DNA of 64,000 bases, taken from positions 1,612,001 through 1,676,000 of the forward strand of contig NC_017075.1 in assembly GCF_000284255.1 (NCBI RefSeq). The letters are read 5' to 3'. The notes beneath the pieces are model-generated. The model was not told where the DNA came from. It did not search any database and was given only the letters and a program-made list of their open reading frames with translations. Source of the stretch: Rubrivivax gelatinosus IL144. Its GTDB lineage: Bacteria; Pseudomonadota; Gammaproteobacteria; Burkholderiales; Burkholderiaceae_C. This document shows, one piece after another, positions 1 to 8,383 of this stretch (the first letter of the stretch is position 1; each line of letters opens with the position of its first letter). A program made the translations under genes and the position numbers.

Positions 1-346
1 GGGCGAGAGCACGCTGGAGTGCGCGCGGCGCGAGCTGCGCGAGGAGACGGGTTTCCGCGCCCGCGAGTGGGCCTTCGCCTGCGAGATCCACAACGCCGCC
101 GCCTATTCCAGCGAGAGCATCTGGATCTACTTCGCGCGCGGCCTGATCGGCGGCGAGCAGAAGCTCGACGACGGCGAGTTCGTCGAGGTCATGAAGCTCA
201 GTGAAGCCGAGCTCGACGCGCTGGCGATGGGCGACGGCCTGCCTGACGTGAAGACGCGCATCGGCCTGCACTGGCTGCAGCGCTGGCGCGCTGGCGCCTG
301 GCCGCTCGCGTGGCAGCCCGACCCGGAGGACGGCGAGCCCGCCTGA
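1..346 (+). CDS. Nudix hydrolase, 3' part only (5' end outside window)
   Basis: The reading frame is open from base 2 to the TGA at 344-346. It begins inside a Nudix box: the visible residues follow E-x7-R-E-L-x-E-E-x-G-F, the magnesium-binding signature of enzymes that hydrolyse nucleoside diphosphates linked to another group. The rest reads like an ADP-ribose or ADP-sugar type Nudix protein: a short beta segment, a Trp-rich stretch and a Pro/Glu-rich tail. The substrate cannot be told from the fragment. The next gene starts 6 bases downstream on the same strand, so the two are probably co-transcribed. Confidence 0.85.
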   Translation, partial: GESTLECARRELREETGFRAREWAFACEIHNAAAYSSESIWIYFARGLIGGEQKLDDGEFVEVMKLSEAELDALAMGDGLPDVKTRIGLHWLQRWRAGAWPLAWQPDPEDGEPA

Positions 347-352
347 AGCGCG

Positions 353-802
353 ATGAAGGTGCTGGACCTGCGCTGCGCGAACGGCCATCGTTTCGAGGGC
401 TGGTTCGCTTCCGACGACGACTTCATGGACCAGAACGGCCGCGGTCTTGTCGAGTGCCCGATCTGCGGCGACCACGTCGTCACGCGGCTGCCCAGCGCGC
501 CGCGGCTGAACCTCTCCGGTGCCAAGGAGCCGCCGCCCGAGCCGCCCCAGGCGCCCAAGGCACCGGCGACCGACGCCGACCTGCAGGCCGCCTGGCTGGG
601 CGCGGTGCGCCAGCTGCTGGCCGACACCGAGGACGTCGGCGGCCGTTTCGCCGAGGAGGCGCGGCGCATCCACTACGGCGAGAGCGAGAACCGCGGCATC
701 CGCGGCCAGACCACGCCCGAGGAGCGCCAGGCGCTCAGCGACGAAGGCATCGAGGTGCTGACCGTGCCGCTGCCGGCGGCGCTGAAGGGGCCGCTGCAAT
801 AA
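353..802 (+). CDS. DUF1178 family protein
   Basis: A 149-residue protein matching the DUF1178 family of Alpha- and Betaproteobacteria, whose function is unknown. The N-terminus has a zinc-ribbon-like pattern, with Cys8 and His12 followed by a CPIC pair near residue 36. A Pro-rich linker follows near residues 60-70, then a helical domain. The C-terminal part carries the conserved IHYGESENRGIRGQ segment and a TPEE turn typical of the family. It lies 6 bases after the Nudix gene. The ATG at 353 fits the usual family start, MKVLDLRC. I infer metal binding from the cysteines only. Confidence 0.85.
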   Translation: MKVLDLRCANGHRFEGWFASDDDFMDQNGRGLVECPICGDHVVTRLPSAPRLNLSGAKEPPPEPPQAPKAPATDADLQAAWLGAVRQLLADTEDVGGRFAEEARRIHYGESENRGIRGQTTPEERQALSDEGIEVLTVPLPAALKGPLQ

Positions 803-821
803 GCGGCCGCCTGGCGCGGCG

Positions 822-2228
822 TCAGAGGACGCGGCCGGGGTTCAGCAGGTTCTGCGGGTCCAGCGCACGCTTGATCGCGCGCATCATCGCCAGCGCCACC
901 GGCGACTTGCGTTCGGCGAGCTCCTCGCGCTTCAACTGCCCGATGCCGTGCTCGGCCGAGATCGAACCGCCGCAGGCCATCACCGCGTCGTAGACGATGC
1001 GGTTGACCGCCGGCTCCCGTTCGGCGAGGAAGGCCTTGGCGTCCTGGCCCGCGGGCGCCTGCACGTTGTAGTGCAGGTTGCCGTCGCCCAGGTGGCCGAA
1101 ACACACCAGCCGCACGCCGGGAATCGCCGCGGCCAGCGCGGCGTCGGTGGCGGCGCAGAAGCGGGGAATGGCCGACACCGGCAGCGCGATGTCGTGCTTG
1201 ATGTTGAGCCCTTCCTCGGCCTGGGCCAGCGGGATCGACTCGCGCAGATGCCACATCGCGTGGGATTGCGACAGATTGGCGGCCACCGCGGCGTCGCCGA
1301 CGATGCCGTCTTCCAGCGCCGCGCCCAGCAGGGCCTCGAAACGCTCCTGCGCCGCGGCTTCGCCGTCGGTGTCGCTCTGCTCCAGCAGCACCGTCCACGG
1401 CGCACCGGGCAGCGGCCGCGGCAGTGCCGGGAAGTGTTTGGCCACCAGTTCCAGCGCGAAGCGGCCCATGACCTCGAAGCCCGTGAGCCCGGCGCCCAGC
1501 CGCGTGCGCGCCAGATTCAGCAGCGCGACGCAGTCGTCCAGGCTCTGGCAGGCGGCGAGTGCCGTCGTCACCGCCGCCGGCTGCGGGAACAGCTTCAGCG
1601 TCGCCGCGGTGATGATGCCCAGCGTGCCCTCGCTGCCGACGAAGAGGTCGCGCAGGTCGTAGCCGGTGTTGTCCTTGCGCAGGCCCGACAGGCCGTCCCA
1701 GACCTCGCCGGTGGCGGTGACGACCTCCAGCCCCAGGCACAGCTCGCGCGCGTTGCCGAAGCGCAGCACCTGGGTGCCGCCGGCGTTGGCCGCGAGGTTG
1801 CCGCCGATCGTGCAGCTGCCTTCGGCCGCCAGGCTCAGCGGGAACAGCAGGCCCTGCGCGGCCGCCGCTTCCTGCACCGCCTGCAGCACGCAGCCGGCTT
1901 CGGCGGTCAGCGTCAGGTTGGCGGCGTCGATCGTGCGGATGCGGTTCAGGCGTTGCAGGCTCAGCAGCACCTGCCGGCCGCTGTTGTCGGGCACGCCGCC
2001 GCCGACCAGGCCGGTGTTGCCGCCCTGCGGCACGATAGCCGCGCCGGCCGCGGCGCAGGCGCGCACGACGGCCGCGACTTCGGCGCTGCTGCCCGGGCGC
2101 ACGACGGCCAGCGCACGGCCGCGCCAGCGGCGGCGCCAGTCGAGCTCGTAGGCCGAGAGATCGCCGTCGGTCAGCACCTGCGCTGCGCCGACCACCTCGC
2201 GCAGCGTCTGCAGCAAAGCGTCGCTCAT
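822..2228 (-). CDS. FAD-linked D-2-hydroxyacid dehydrogenase (GlcD/D2HGDH type)
   Basis: A 468-residue flavoprotein of the VAO/PCMH fold. Residues from about 40 form the FAD-binding domain, with a QGGNTGLVGGGVP phosphate-binding loop. The C-terminal FAD-oxidase domain carries GHLGDGNLHYN and AEHGIG, whose histidines bind metal and substrate in D-2-hydroxyglutarate and D-lactate dehydrogenases. The likely reaction is oxidation of a D-2-hydroxyacid with electrons passed to ETF or a quinone; an ETF-quinone oxidoreductase lies at about 38 kb. The start at 2228 overlaps the stop of the DUF2069 gene (ATGA), indicating translational coupling. The exact substrate is not determined. Confidence 0.85.
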   Translation of the reverse strand: MSDALLQTLREVVGAAQVLTDGDLSAYELDWRRRWRGRALAVVRPGSSAEVAAVVRACAAAGAAIVPQGGNTGLVGGGVPDNSGRQVLLSLQRLNRIRTIDAANLTLTAEAGCVLQAVQEAAAAQGLLFPLSLAAEGSCTIGGNLAANAGGTQVLRFGNARELCLGLEVVTATGEVWDGLSGLRKDNTGYDLRDLFVGSEGTLGIITAATLKLFPQPAAVTTALAACQSLDDCVALLNLARTRLGAGLTGFEVMGRFALELVAKHFPALPRPLPGAPWTVLLEQSDTDGEAAAQERFEALLGAALEDGIVGDAAVAANLSQSHAMWHLRESIPLAQAEEGLNIKHDIALPVSAIPRFCAATDAALAAAIPGVRLVCFGHLGDGNLHYNVQAPAGQDAKAFLAEREPAVNRIVYDAVMACGGSISAEHGIGQLKREELAERKSPVALAMMRAIKRALDPQNLLNPGRVL

Positions 2229-2599
2229 GCCGCCGCCTTCACACCGCGCAGCCGCCGGCGCACGTACAGTGAGCAGAAGACGAAGAGAGCGATGCACAGC
2301 ACCAGCTCGACGACGGCCATCGCCTGGCCGGCGCCGTGTTCGCTGGTCGAACGAACCAGCGCCTCGGTGACGTAGAGCCACAGCGCCATGCTCAGCCAGC
2401 GGAAGGTGTAGAGCCGGTGGCGCAGCATGCCGGGCACGGCGGCCACCAGCGGCAGCACTTTCAGCGCCAGCGTGCCGCTGCCGGTGGGCGCGATCCACAG
2501 CTCCCAGGCCAGGCCCTGCACGATCAGGGCGATCAGCGAGGCCAGGGCCAGCGCGCGGGTCTGCCGCACGGCGGCGTCGGGGACAGCGGGGGAAACCAT
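2225..2599 (-). CDS. DUF2069 family small membrane protein
   Basis: A 124-residue protein with four hydrophobic segments, at roughly residues 12-30, 36-55, 62-80 and 90-112, ending in a basic tail. It matches DUF2069, a four-helix inner-membrane family of unknown function common in Betaproteobacteria. It is the first gene of a two-gene unit with the FAD-linked dehydrogenase, overlapping it by four bases. Its ATG at 2599 lies only 18 bases from the divergent ATG of the YihY gene. A TATGAT hexamer (minus strand, 2611-2606) ends six bases upstream of the start, and there is no Shine-Dalgarno sequence. Confidence 0.75.
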   Translation of the reverse strand: MVSPAVPDAAVRQTRALALASLIALIVQGLAWELWIAPTGSGTLALKVLPLVAAVPGMLRHRLYTFRWLSMALWLYVTEALVRSTSEHGAGQAMAVVELVLCIALFVFCSLYVRRRLRGVKAAA

Positions 2600-2620
2600 G
2601 CTGGCATCATATCCAGCATG
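2597..2620. promoter_or_regulatory. Inverted repeat spanning two divergent start codons
   Basis: Perfect 8-base arms CATGCTGG (2597-2604) and CCAGCATG (2613-2620) flank an AT-rich 8-base centre. The outer three bases of each arm are the initiation codons of the divergent DUF2069 and YihY genes. On the minus strand the centre contains TATGAT, a good -10 hexamer, six bases before the ATG. The site could be a shared operator or a minimal divergent promoter giving leaderless messages. The symmetry is seen directly; the function is inferred. Confidence 0.5.
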
Positions 2621-3856
2621 ACTCCCCCTTCGGCCGCTGCGATCGGCCGCCGTTTGCGTGCCCTGTGGCACGACGCCGCCGCCGCCCTGCGCCAATGGCC
2701 CTGGCTGGACACGCTGCGCACGCTGCGCCAGCGTTTCCGCGAAGACCGCCTGGGCCTCACCGCCGGCAGCCTGACCTTCACGACGCTGATCGCGCTGGTG
2801 CCGCTGGTCACGGTGATGCTGGCCATCTTCACCGCCTTCCCGATCTTCGCCAAGTTCCAGATCGCGCTGGAGAAGTACTTCCTGCAGGCGCTGGTGCCGG
2901 ACACGATCGCCCGCCCGGTGATGCGCGCGCTGACGCAGTTCGCCGCCCAGGCCAACCGCGCCGGCTCGGTGGGCCTGCTGTTCCTGGGCGCCACGGCGCT
3001 GGCGCTGATGCTGACCATCGACCGCACGCTCAACGCGATCTGGCGCGTGCGCCAGCCGCGGCCGATCGCCCAGCGGGTGCTCGTCTACTGGGCGGCGCTG
3101 ACGCTGGGGCCGCTGGTCGTCGGCGTCAGCCTGTCGATGACGTCCTACGCGCTGTCGGCCTCGCGCGGGCTGGTCGGCGTGCTGCCCGGCGGCGTCAGCG
3201 CGGTGCTCAACCTCATCGAGTTCGGCCTGCTGGCCGCGGCGCTGGCCGGCCTGTTCCGCTACGTGCCGAACACCACGGTGCGCTGGCCGCACGCCTGGGC
3301 CGGCGCGCTGTTCGTCGCCGTCGCCTTCGAGTTCGCCAAGGAAGGCCTGGCCTGGTACGTCGACAAGGTGCCGGTGTACTCCTCGGTCTACGGCGCCTTC
3401 GCCTCGCTGCCGATCCTGCTGCTGTGGATCTACCTGAGCTGGGTCATCGTGCTGCTCGGCGCGGTCATCGCGGCCTATGCGCCCAGCCTGCAGATGCGCG
3501 TCGTGCGCCGGCCGCCGACGGCCGGCTACCGCTTCGAGCTGGCGCTGGTGGTGCTGCGCGAACTGGCCGCCGCGCGCCACGGGCCGGGCCACGGGCTGTC
3601 GCTGCCGACCTTGTCCGAGCGCCTGCGGGCCGACCCGCTGGAGCTCGAGCCGGTGCTGGAACTGCTGACCGCCTTCGACTGGGTCGCCCGGCTCGACGAA
3701 GGCGGTACCGCGCGCCACGTACTGCTCTGCGATGCCGAGGCCACGCCGGCGCTGCCGCTGTTGGACGCCTTGCTGCTGGCCCCCGGCGCGACGGTCGACG
3801 GGCTGCGTGAACGCCTGCGCCTGCGCGAGCTGACGCTGGCCGAACTGCTGCGCTGA
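2618..3856 (+). CDS. YihY/BrkB family inner-membrane protein (UPF0761)
   Basis: A 412-residue protein with the YihY (formerly 'ribonuclease BN') membrane domain. After about 35 cytoplasmic residues come the family motif DRLGLTAGSLTFTT and six transmembrane segments, up to about residue 285 (ending LLLWIYLSWVIVLLGAVIAAY). The C-terminal 120 residues form a soluble winged-helix-like domain (LPTLSERL, ELLTAFDWVARL), as in longer betaproteobacterial members. The function is unsettled: old RNase BN and serum-resistance (BrkB) assignments are not well supported for the family. The start used is the ATG inside the inverted repeat. No ribosome binding site is visible, so a later TTG near 2657 cannot be excluded. 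Confidence 0.8.
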   Translation: MTPPSAAAIGRRLRALWHDAAAALRQWPWLDTLRTLRQRFREDRLGLTAGSLTFTTLIALVPLVTVMLAIFTAFPIFAKFQIALEKYFLQALVPDTIARPVMRALTQFAAQANRAGSVGLLFLGATALALMLTIDRTLNAIWRVRQPRPIAQRVLVYWAALTLGPLVVGVSLSMTSYALSASRGLVGVLPGGVSAVLNLIEFGLLAAALAGLFRYVPNTTVRWPHAWAGALFVAVAFEFAKEGLAWYVDKVPVYSSVYGAFASLPILLLWIYLSWVIVLLGAVIAAYAPSLQMRVVRRPPTAGYRFELALVVLRELAAARHGPGHGLSLPTLSERLRADPLELEPVLELLTAFDWVARLDEGGTARHVLLCDAEATPALPLLDALLLAPGATVDGLRERLRLRELTLAELLR

Positions 3857-3974
3857 GGTCGTCGCCCGGGGCCGCCCATCTCGGGGGGCCGCCGCGCCCG
3901 GCTCACGAGTCGTCACGGACGCTTCATCGCCCGCCGATAGCGTGCGCCCCCATTCACCTGAAGGAGGGGCATCC

Positions 3975-6767
3975 ATGCACAAGCAGGCTTCGGCCATCGC
4001 GGCGGCCGTCGCGGCCTTGCTGGCGTCGACGCCGGCGTCCGCCGGCGTCGTGATCAGCCAGATCTACGGCGGCAACGGCAACGCGTTCGCGAGCGACTAC
4101 GTCGAGCTGTTCAACAACGGCCGCAGCGCGGTCGACCTGAGCGGCTGGTCGGTCCAGTACGCCAGCGCCACCGGCACCGGCAGCTTCGCCGGCAACGGCG
4201 TGACGCCGCTCGCCGGCACGCTGCAGCCCGGGCGCTGGTACCTGGTACAGCTGAAGTCGACCTCGGGCAACGTGCTGCCGACACCGGACGCCATCGGCAA
4301 CTCCGAGCTGTCTGCCAGCAACGGCAAGGTCGCGCTGCTCGACACCGCCACCGGCCTGGCCTGCAACGGCGGCTCCACCGCCTGCAGCGCCGAGCAGCAG
4401 GCGCATTTCGTCGACCTCGTCGGCTACGGCAGCGCCAACTTCTACAAAGGCAGCGGCGCCGCGCCGGCGGCCAGCAGCAGCAGCGCGCTGCTGCGCAAGG
4501 CCGGCGGCTGCACCGACAGCGGCAACAACGCCAGCGATTTCGTCACCGGCACGCCGGCACCGCGCAACAGCGCGACGGCGGCGGTGCCCTGTTCCGGCAG
4601 CGGCGGCAACGACGGCGGCACGGTCGCCTTCCGCCGCATCTACGAGATCCAGGGCAGCGGCGATCAGAGCCCGCTCGTCGGCCAGACGGTCACGACCTCG
4701 GGCGTCGTCACCAAGCTGACGAACAACGGCTTCTTCCTGCAGGACGCCAGCGGCGACGGCAACCCCGCCACCTCCGACGGCATCTTCGTCTTCACCAGCA
4801 GCGCGCCGACGGTTTCCGCCGGCCAGCTGGTGCAACTGACCGGCAAGGTCGCCGAGTTCGCCGCCGGCAGCGGCAGCGTCACCCAGCTCACCACGCCCAG
4901 CGCGATCACCTTGCTCGGCAGCGGCAGCATCACGCCGCTGCCGATCACGCTGCCGGTCGCCGGCGGCCTGGAGCGCTACGAAGGCATGCTGGTCACGCTG
5001 GCCGGCCCGCTGACGGTGGACCAGAACTACTTCCAGGCGCGCTACGGCCAGCTGACGCTGTCGGCCGGCGGCCGGCTGGAGACGCCGACCAACCGCTACC
5101 GCCCCGGCGCGCAGGCCCAGGCGCTGGCCGCCGACAACGCCGCGCGCCGCATCGTGCTCGAAGACGGCAGCTCGGCGCAGAACGTCAACCCGACGCCGTT
5201 CACCGGCCCGACCGGCGCGCTGCGCGCCGGCGACCTGATCGGCTCGATCACCGGCGTCATCGACTACGGCCTGTCGACCTCGACCAGCGGCGCCGGCGCT
5301 CCCAGCGACTACCGCATCCTGCCGCTGGACAAGAGCGCGCTGCGCTACACGACGGCCAACCCGCGTCCGGCGGCGCCGGCGCTCGGCGGCAACGTCAAGG
5401 TGGCCAGCTTCAACGTGCTGAACTACTTCACCACCTTCACCAACGGCGCCACCGCCAGCGGCCAGACCGGCCAGGGCTGCAGCCAGGGCGGCACGGTCTC
5501 GGCATCCAACTGCCGCGGCGCCGACAGCCTGGCCGAGTTCCAGCGCCAGCGCGCCAAGATCGTCGAGGCGCTGGCCGCGCTCGACGCCGACGTCGTCGGC
5601 CTGATGGAGATCCAGAACAACGGCGCGGTCGCGGTGCAGAACCTCGTCGACGCGCTGAACCAGCGTGTCGGCAGCGGCGTCTACGCCGCGGTGCCCGAGC
5701 CGGCCGCCGGCACCGGCAGCGACGCGATCAAGGTGGCGATGATCTACAAGCCTTCGCGCCTGACGCGCATCGGTGCGCCGGCCAGCGACACCGCGGCGGT
5801 CAACAGCCGCCCGCCGCTGGCGCAGACCTTCGCGCCGGCCAACGGCGAGCGTTTCACCGTCGTCGTCAACCACCTGAAGAGCAAGAGCAGCTGCCCGGCG
5901 GCCGGCGACGCCAACGCGCCGGGCAACGTCGACAGCGGCGACGGCCAGGGCTGCTGGAACGCGCTGCGGGTTTCGCAGGCCGACCAGCTGCGCCGCTTCG
6001 TCGCCCAGCTCCAGACCGCCAGCGGCAGCAACGACGTGCTGCTGGTCGGCGACTTCAACGCCTACGCCCAGGAGGATCCGGTCTACCAGCTCACCGGCAG
6101 CGGCTACGTCGACGAGGTCGGGCGTTTCGACGGCTTCGGTTACTCCTACGTCTTCGACGGCGCCGCCGGCCGCCTGGACCAGGCGCTGTCCACCGGCACG
6201 CTGTCGCCCAAGGTGGCCGGCGCGGCGCACTGGCACATCAACGCCGACGAGTCGCTGGCCCAGGACTACAACCTGGAGTTCAAGCAGCCGGCCTGCGCCA
6301 GCTGCGCGCCCGATCCCTACGCGCAGACGCCGTACCGCTCGTCGGACCACGATCCGGTGCTGGTCGGCCTGAACCTGGTGAAGACGATTACCGCGTCGCC
6401 GACCAGCAGCAGCGTCACCGGCACGCCCGGCGACGACGTCATCGTCAGCGGCGCCGGCCGGCGCACGCTGACCGGCGGCGGCGGCCGCGACACCTTCGTC
6501 TTCAGCGCCGGTTTCGCCGGCGGCGCGACGATCACCGACTTCACGCCGGGCGACGACCGCATCTCCTTCGCCGAGCTGCTGCGCAGCCTGCGCGTGCCGT
6601 CCACCGACCCGATCGGCCAGGGCTACCTGGGCTGCTCGGCCTCGGGCGCCGACGCGCTGCTGACGATCGACCCCGACGCCGCCGGCCCGGCCGCCGCGCG
6701 CCCGATGGTGCTGGTCAAGGGCCGCTCGTGTGCCGAGCTGCTGAAGGCCTCGAACTTCCTCTTCTGA
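3975..6767 (+). CDS. ExeM/NucH-type extracellular endonuclease with C-terminal RTX-like domain
   Basis: A 930-residue secreted nuclease. Residues 1-23 are a Sec signal peptide ending ASA. A lamin-tail domain follows (VVISQIYGGNGN, YVELFNNG), then OB-fold-like regions. A DNase I-type endonuclease/exonuclease/phosphatase domain covers about residues 475-805, with the catalytic blocks ASFNVLNYF, LMEIQNN, GDFNAYAQEDP and SSDHDPV. The tail (about residues 815-930) has GTPGDDVI, TGGGGRDTFVF and ITDFTPGDDRISF, resembling RTX calcium-binding repeats. Family members degrade extracellular DNA. The start is set by AAGGAGGGG at 3961-3969. A PEP-CTERM gene follows 14 bases downstream. A Sec signal together with an RTX-like tail leaves the final export route open. 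Confidence 0.85.
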   Translation: MHKQASAIAAAVAALLASTPASAGVVISQIYGGNGNAFASDYVELFNNGRSAVDLSGWSVQYASATGTGSFAGNGVTPLAGTLQPGRWYLVQLKSTSGNVLPTPDAIGNSELSASNGKVALLDTATGLACNGGSTACSAEQQAHFVDLVGYGSANFYKGSGAAPAASSSSALLRKAGGCTDSGNNASDFVTGTPAPRNSATAAVPCSGSGGNDGGTVAFRRIYEIQGSGDQSPLVGQTVTTSGVVTKLTNNGFFLQDASGDGNPATSDGIFVFTSSAPTVSAGQLVQLTGKVAEFAAGSGSVTQLTTPSAITLLGSGSITPLPITLPVAGGLERYEGMLVTLAGPLTVDQNYFQARYGQLTLSAGGRLETPTNRYRPGAQAQALAADNAARRIVLEDGSSAQNVNPTPFTGPTGALRAGDLIGSITGVIDYGLSTSTSGAGAPSDYRILPLDKSALRYTTANPRPAAPALGGNVKVASFNVLNYFTTFTNGATASGQTGQGCSQGGTVSASNCRGADSLAEFQRQRAKIVEALAALDADVVGLMEIQNNGAVAVQNLVDALNQRVGSGVYAAVPEPAAGTGSDAIKVAMIYKPSRLTRIGAPASDTAAVNSRPPLAQTFAPANGERFTVVVNHLKSKSSCPAAGDANAPGNVDSGDGQGCWNALRVSQADQLRRFVAQLQTASGSNDVLLVGDFNAYAQEDPVYQLTGSGYVDEVGRFDGFGYSYVFDGAAGRLDQALSTGTLSPKVAGAAHWHINADESLAQDYNLEFKQPACASCAPDPYAQTPYRSSDHDPVLVGLNLVKTITASPTSSSVTGTPGDDVIVSGAGRRTLTGGGGRDTFVFSAGFAGGATITDFTPGDDRISFAELLRSLRVPSTDPIGQGYLGCSASGADALLTIDPDAAGPAAARPMVLVKGRSCAELLKASNFLF

Positions 6768-6781
6768 ACCCGGAGACCTGG

Positions 6782-7315
6782 ATGACCCGCCAACTCTTGT
6801 CCGCCGTGGCGCTCGCCGCCACGCTGTTCGCCGGACTGGCCGCGCCCGCGCAGGCCGCGCTTTACCGCATCGACGGCGCCGTCGACTCGGGCTCGCTGAT
6901 CGGCAGTGCCTTCAGCGGCAGCTTCGGCTTCGACGACCCGGCGGCCGGCTTCGACGGCAGCGTCGAACTTTCCAGCTTCACGCTGGATTTCGCCGGCCAC
7001 CGCTACACGCTGGACACGGTCGACGCCGGCAGCCTGCCGGTCGCCTGGTTCTCGGGTGGCGATCTGCTCGGCGTCGACGTCTCGTTCGCCTTGGCCGACC
7101 CGCTGCTGCAGCCGCTGCTGCAGCTGGTGGCCGGCTTCGGCTCGGCCAGCGAGGCCTTGCTCGCCTACGACACCACCGGTGGCGGCACCGAGGGCTACGG
7201 CAGCGTCGCCTTCACCGCGGTGACGCAGGACGTGCCGGAGCCGGCCAGCGCGGCGCTGGTGATGGCCGCGCTGGCCGCGGCGGGGCTGGCGCGCCGCCGC
7301 CGCCGCGTCGCCTGA
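6782..7315 (+). CDS. PEP-CTERM sorting domain protein
   Basis: A 177-residue exported protein. Residues 1-22 form a signal peptide (ending AQA). The middle is a beta-rich region of FDDPAAGFDG type seen in many PEP-CTERM proteins. The C-terminus is a complete sorting signal: VPEPAS, a hydrophobic helix, then RRRRR. This signal is processed by an exosortase (EpsH/XrtA family) and usually marks proteins made together with exopolysaccharide. No exosortase gene is in the window. The start has a GGAG site 14 bases after the nuclease stop, so the two secreted proteins are probably co-expressed. The biochemical role is unknown. Confidence 0.85.
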   Translation: MTRQLLSAVALAATLFAGLAAPAQAALYRIDGAVDSGSLIGSAFSGSFGFDDPAAGFDGSVELSSFTLDFAGHRYTLDTVDAGSLPVAWFSGGDLLGVDVSFALADPLLQPLLQLVAGFGSASEALLAYDTTGGGTEGYGSVAFTAVTQDVPEPASAALVMAALAAAGLARRRRRVA

Positions 7316-7322
7316 CAGCGGC

Positions 7323-8360
7323 TTACTTGCGCGCCGCGATCGCCTTCTCGGCGGCGCCGACGAGATCGGCGCCGATCTGCGCCTTCCACTTGTCGTAGAC
7401 CGGGCGCGTGGCCTTGACGAAGGCCTCGCGTTCGGCCGGCGTCAGCTGCGTCACCGTGACGCCGTGGCCGCCGATCTCCTTGAGCAGCGGGTGATCGGCC
7501 TCGACCAGCCCCTTGCGCGCGATCGCCGTTTCTTCCTTGCCGGCGTCGATCGCCGCCTGGCGCACGATGGCCTGGTCGGCCGGCGTCCAGCTCTTCCAGA
7601 CGTCCTTGTTGACGACGAAGATCAGCGGATCGGCGACGTAGCCCCAGAGCGTCAGATGCTTCTGGCCGACGGTGTGCAGCTTGGCCGCGGTGAAGATCGA
7701 CAGCGGGTTCTCCTGGCCGTCGACGGCGCCCGAAGCCAGCGCCGGCTGGGCGTCGGCCCAGCTCATCTGCGTCGGGTTGGCGCCCAGCGCGGTGAAGGTG
7801 TCCAGGAACAGCGGCGAACCGACGACGCGGATCTTCAGGCCCTTCAGGTCGGCCGGCGACTTGATCGCATGCTTGCTGTTGCTGATCTCGCGGTAGCCGT
7901 TCTCGCCCCAGGCCAGCGGCAGCGCGCCGGCCTTGTCGATCACCTGGAACAACTGCTTGCCGACCTCGCCCTGCGTCAGCGCGTCCAGCGCCTTGTAGTC
8001 GGGCAGCAGGAAAGGCAGCGAGAACAGGTTGAGCTGCTTGATCTGCGGCGACCAGTTGATCGTCGAGCCGATCGCCAGGTCGATGACGCCCTGGCGGATC
8101 GCGGCGAACTCGCGCGTCTGGTCGCCCTGCACGAGCGCCGTGCCCGGGTAGAGCTTGATGTTGATGCGGCCCTGCGTGCGCTCGCGCACGAGCTTGGCCC
8201 AGATCTCGCCGCCCTGGCCCCAGGGGAAGGCCGGGCCCAGCACCAGGCTCATGCGGTACTCGGCCTTGTAGCCGGCGGGCAGCGGCGCCTGGGCGTTGGC
8301 GACGCCGGCGGCGGCCAGCGCGCAGGCGGCGAGCGTGAACTTCAGGAACGTGCGCTTCAT
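7323..8360 (-). CDS. dctP: TRAP transporter periplasmic solute-binding protein (DctP family)
   Basis: A 345-residue protein with a signal peptide at residues 1-23 and the DctP fold. Characteristic stretches are GGEIWAKLVRERTQGRINIKLYPG, shared by binding proteins of C4-dicarboxylate and other organic acid TRAP systems, and a central IRVVGSPLF region containing the arginine that normally pairs with the ligand carboxylate. It is the last gene of the cluster, 23 bases after the large permease. Its stop is seven bases from that of the convergent PEP-CTERM gene, with no clear terminator between them. The ligand is probably an organic acid but is not determined; 'dctP' here means family only. Confidence 0.85.
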   Translation of the reverse strand: MKRTFLKFTLAACALAAAGVANAQAPLPAGYKAEYRMSLVLGPAFPWGQGGEIWAKLVRERTQGRINIKLYPGTALVQGDQTREFAAIRQGVIDLAIGSTINWSPQIKQLNLFSLPFLLPDYKALDALTQGEVGKQLFQVIDKAGALPLAWGENGYREISNSKHAIKSPADLKGLKIRVVGSPLFLDTFTALGANPTQMSWADAQPALASGAVDGQENPLSIFTAAKLHTVGQKHLTLWGYVADPLIFVVNKDVWKSWTPADQAIVRQAAIDAGKEETAIARKGLVEADHPLLKEIGGHGVTVTQLTPAEREAFVKATRPVYDKWKAQIGADLVGAAEKAIAARK

Positions 8361-8383
8361 CCTTGTCTTCTCCTCGTTGTGAC

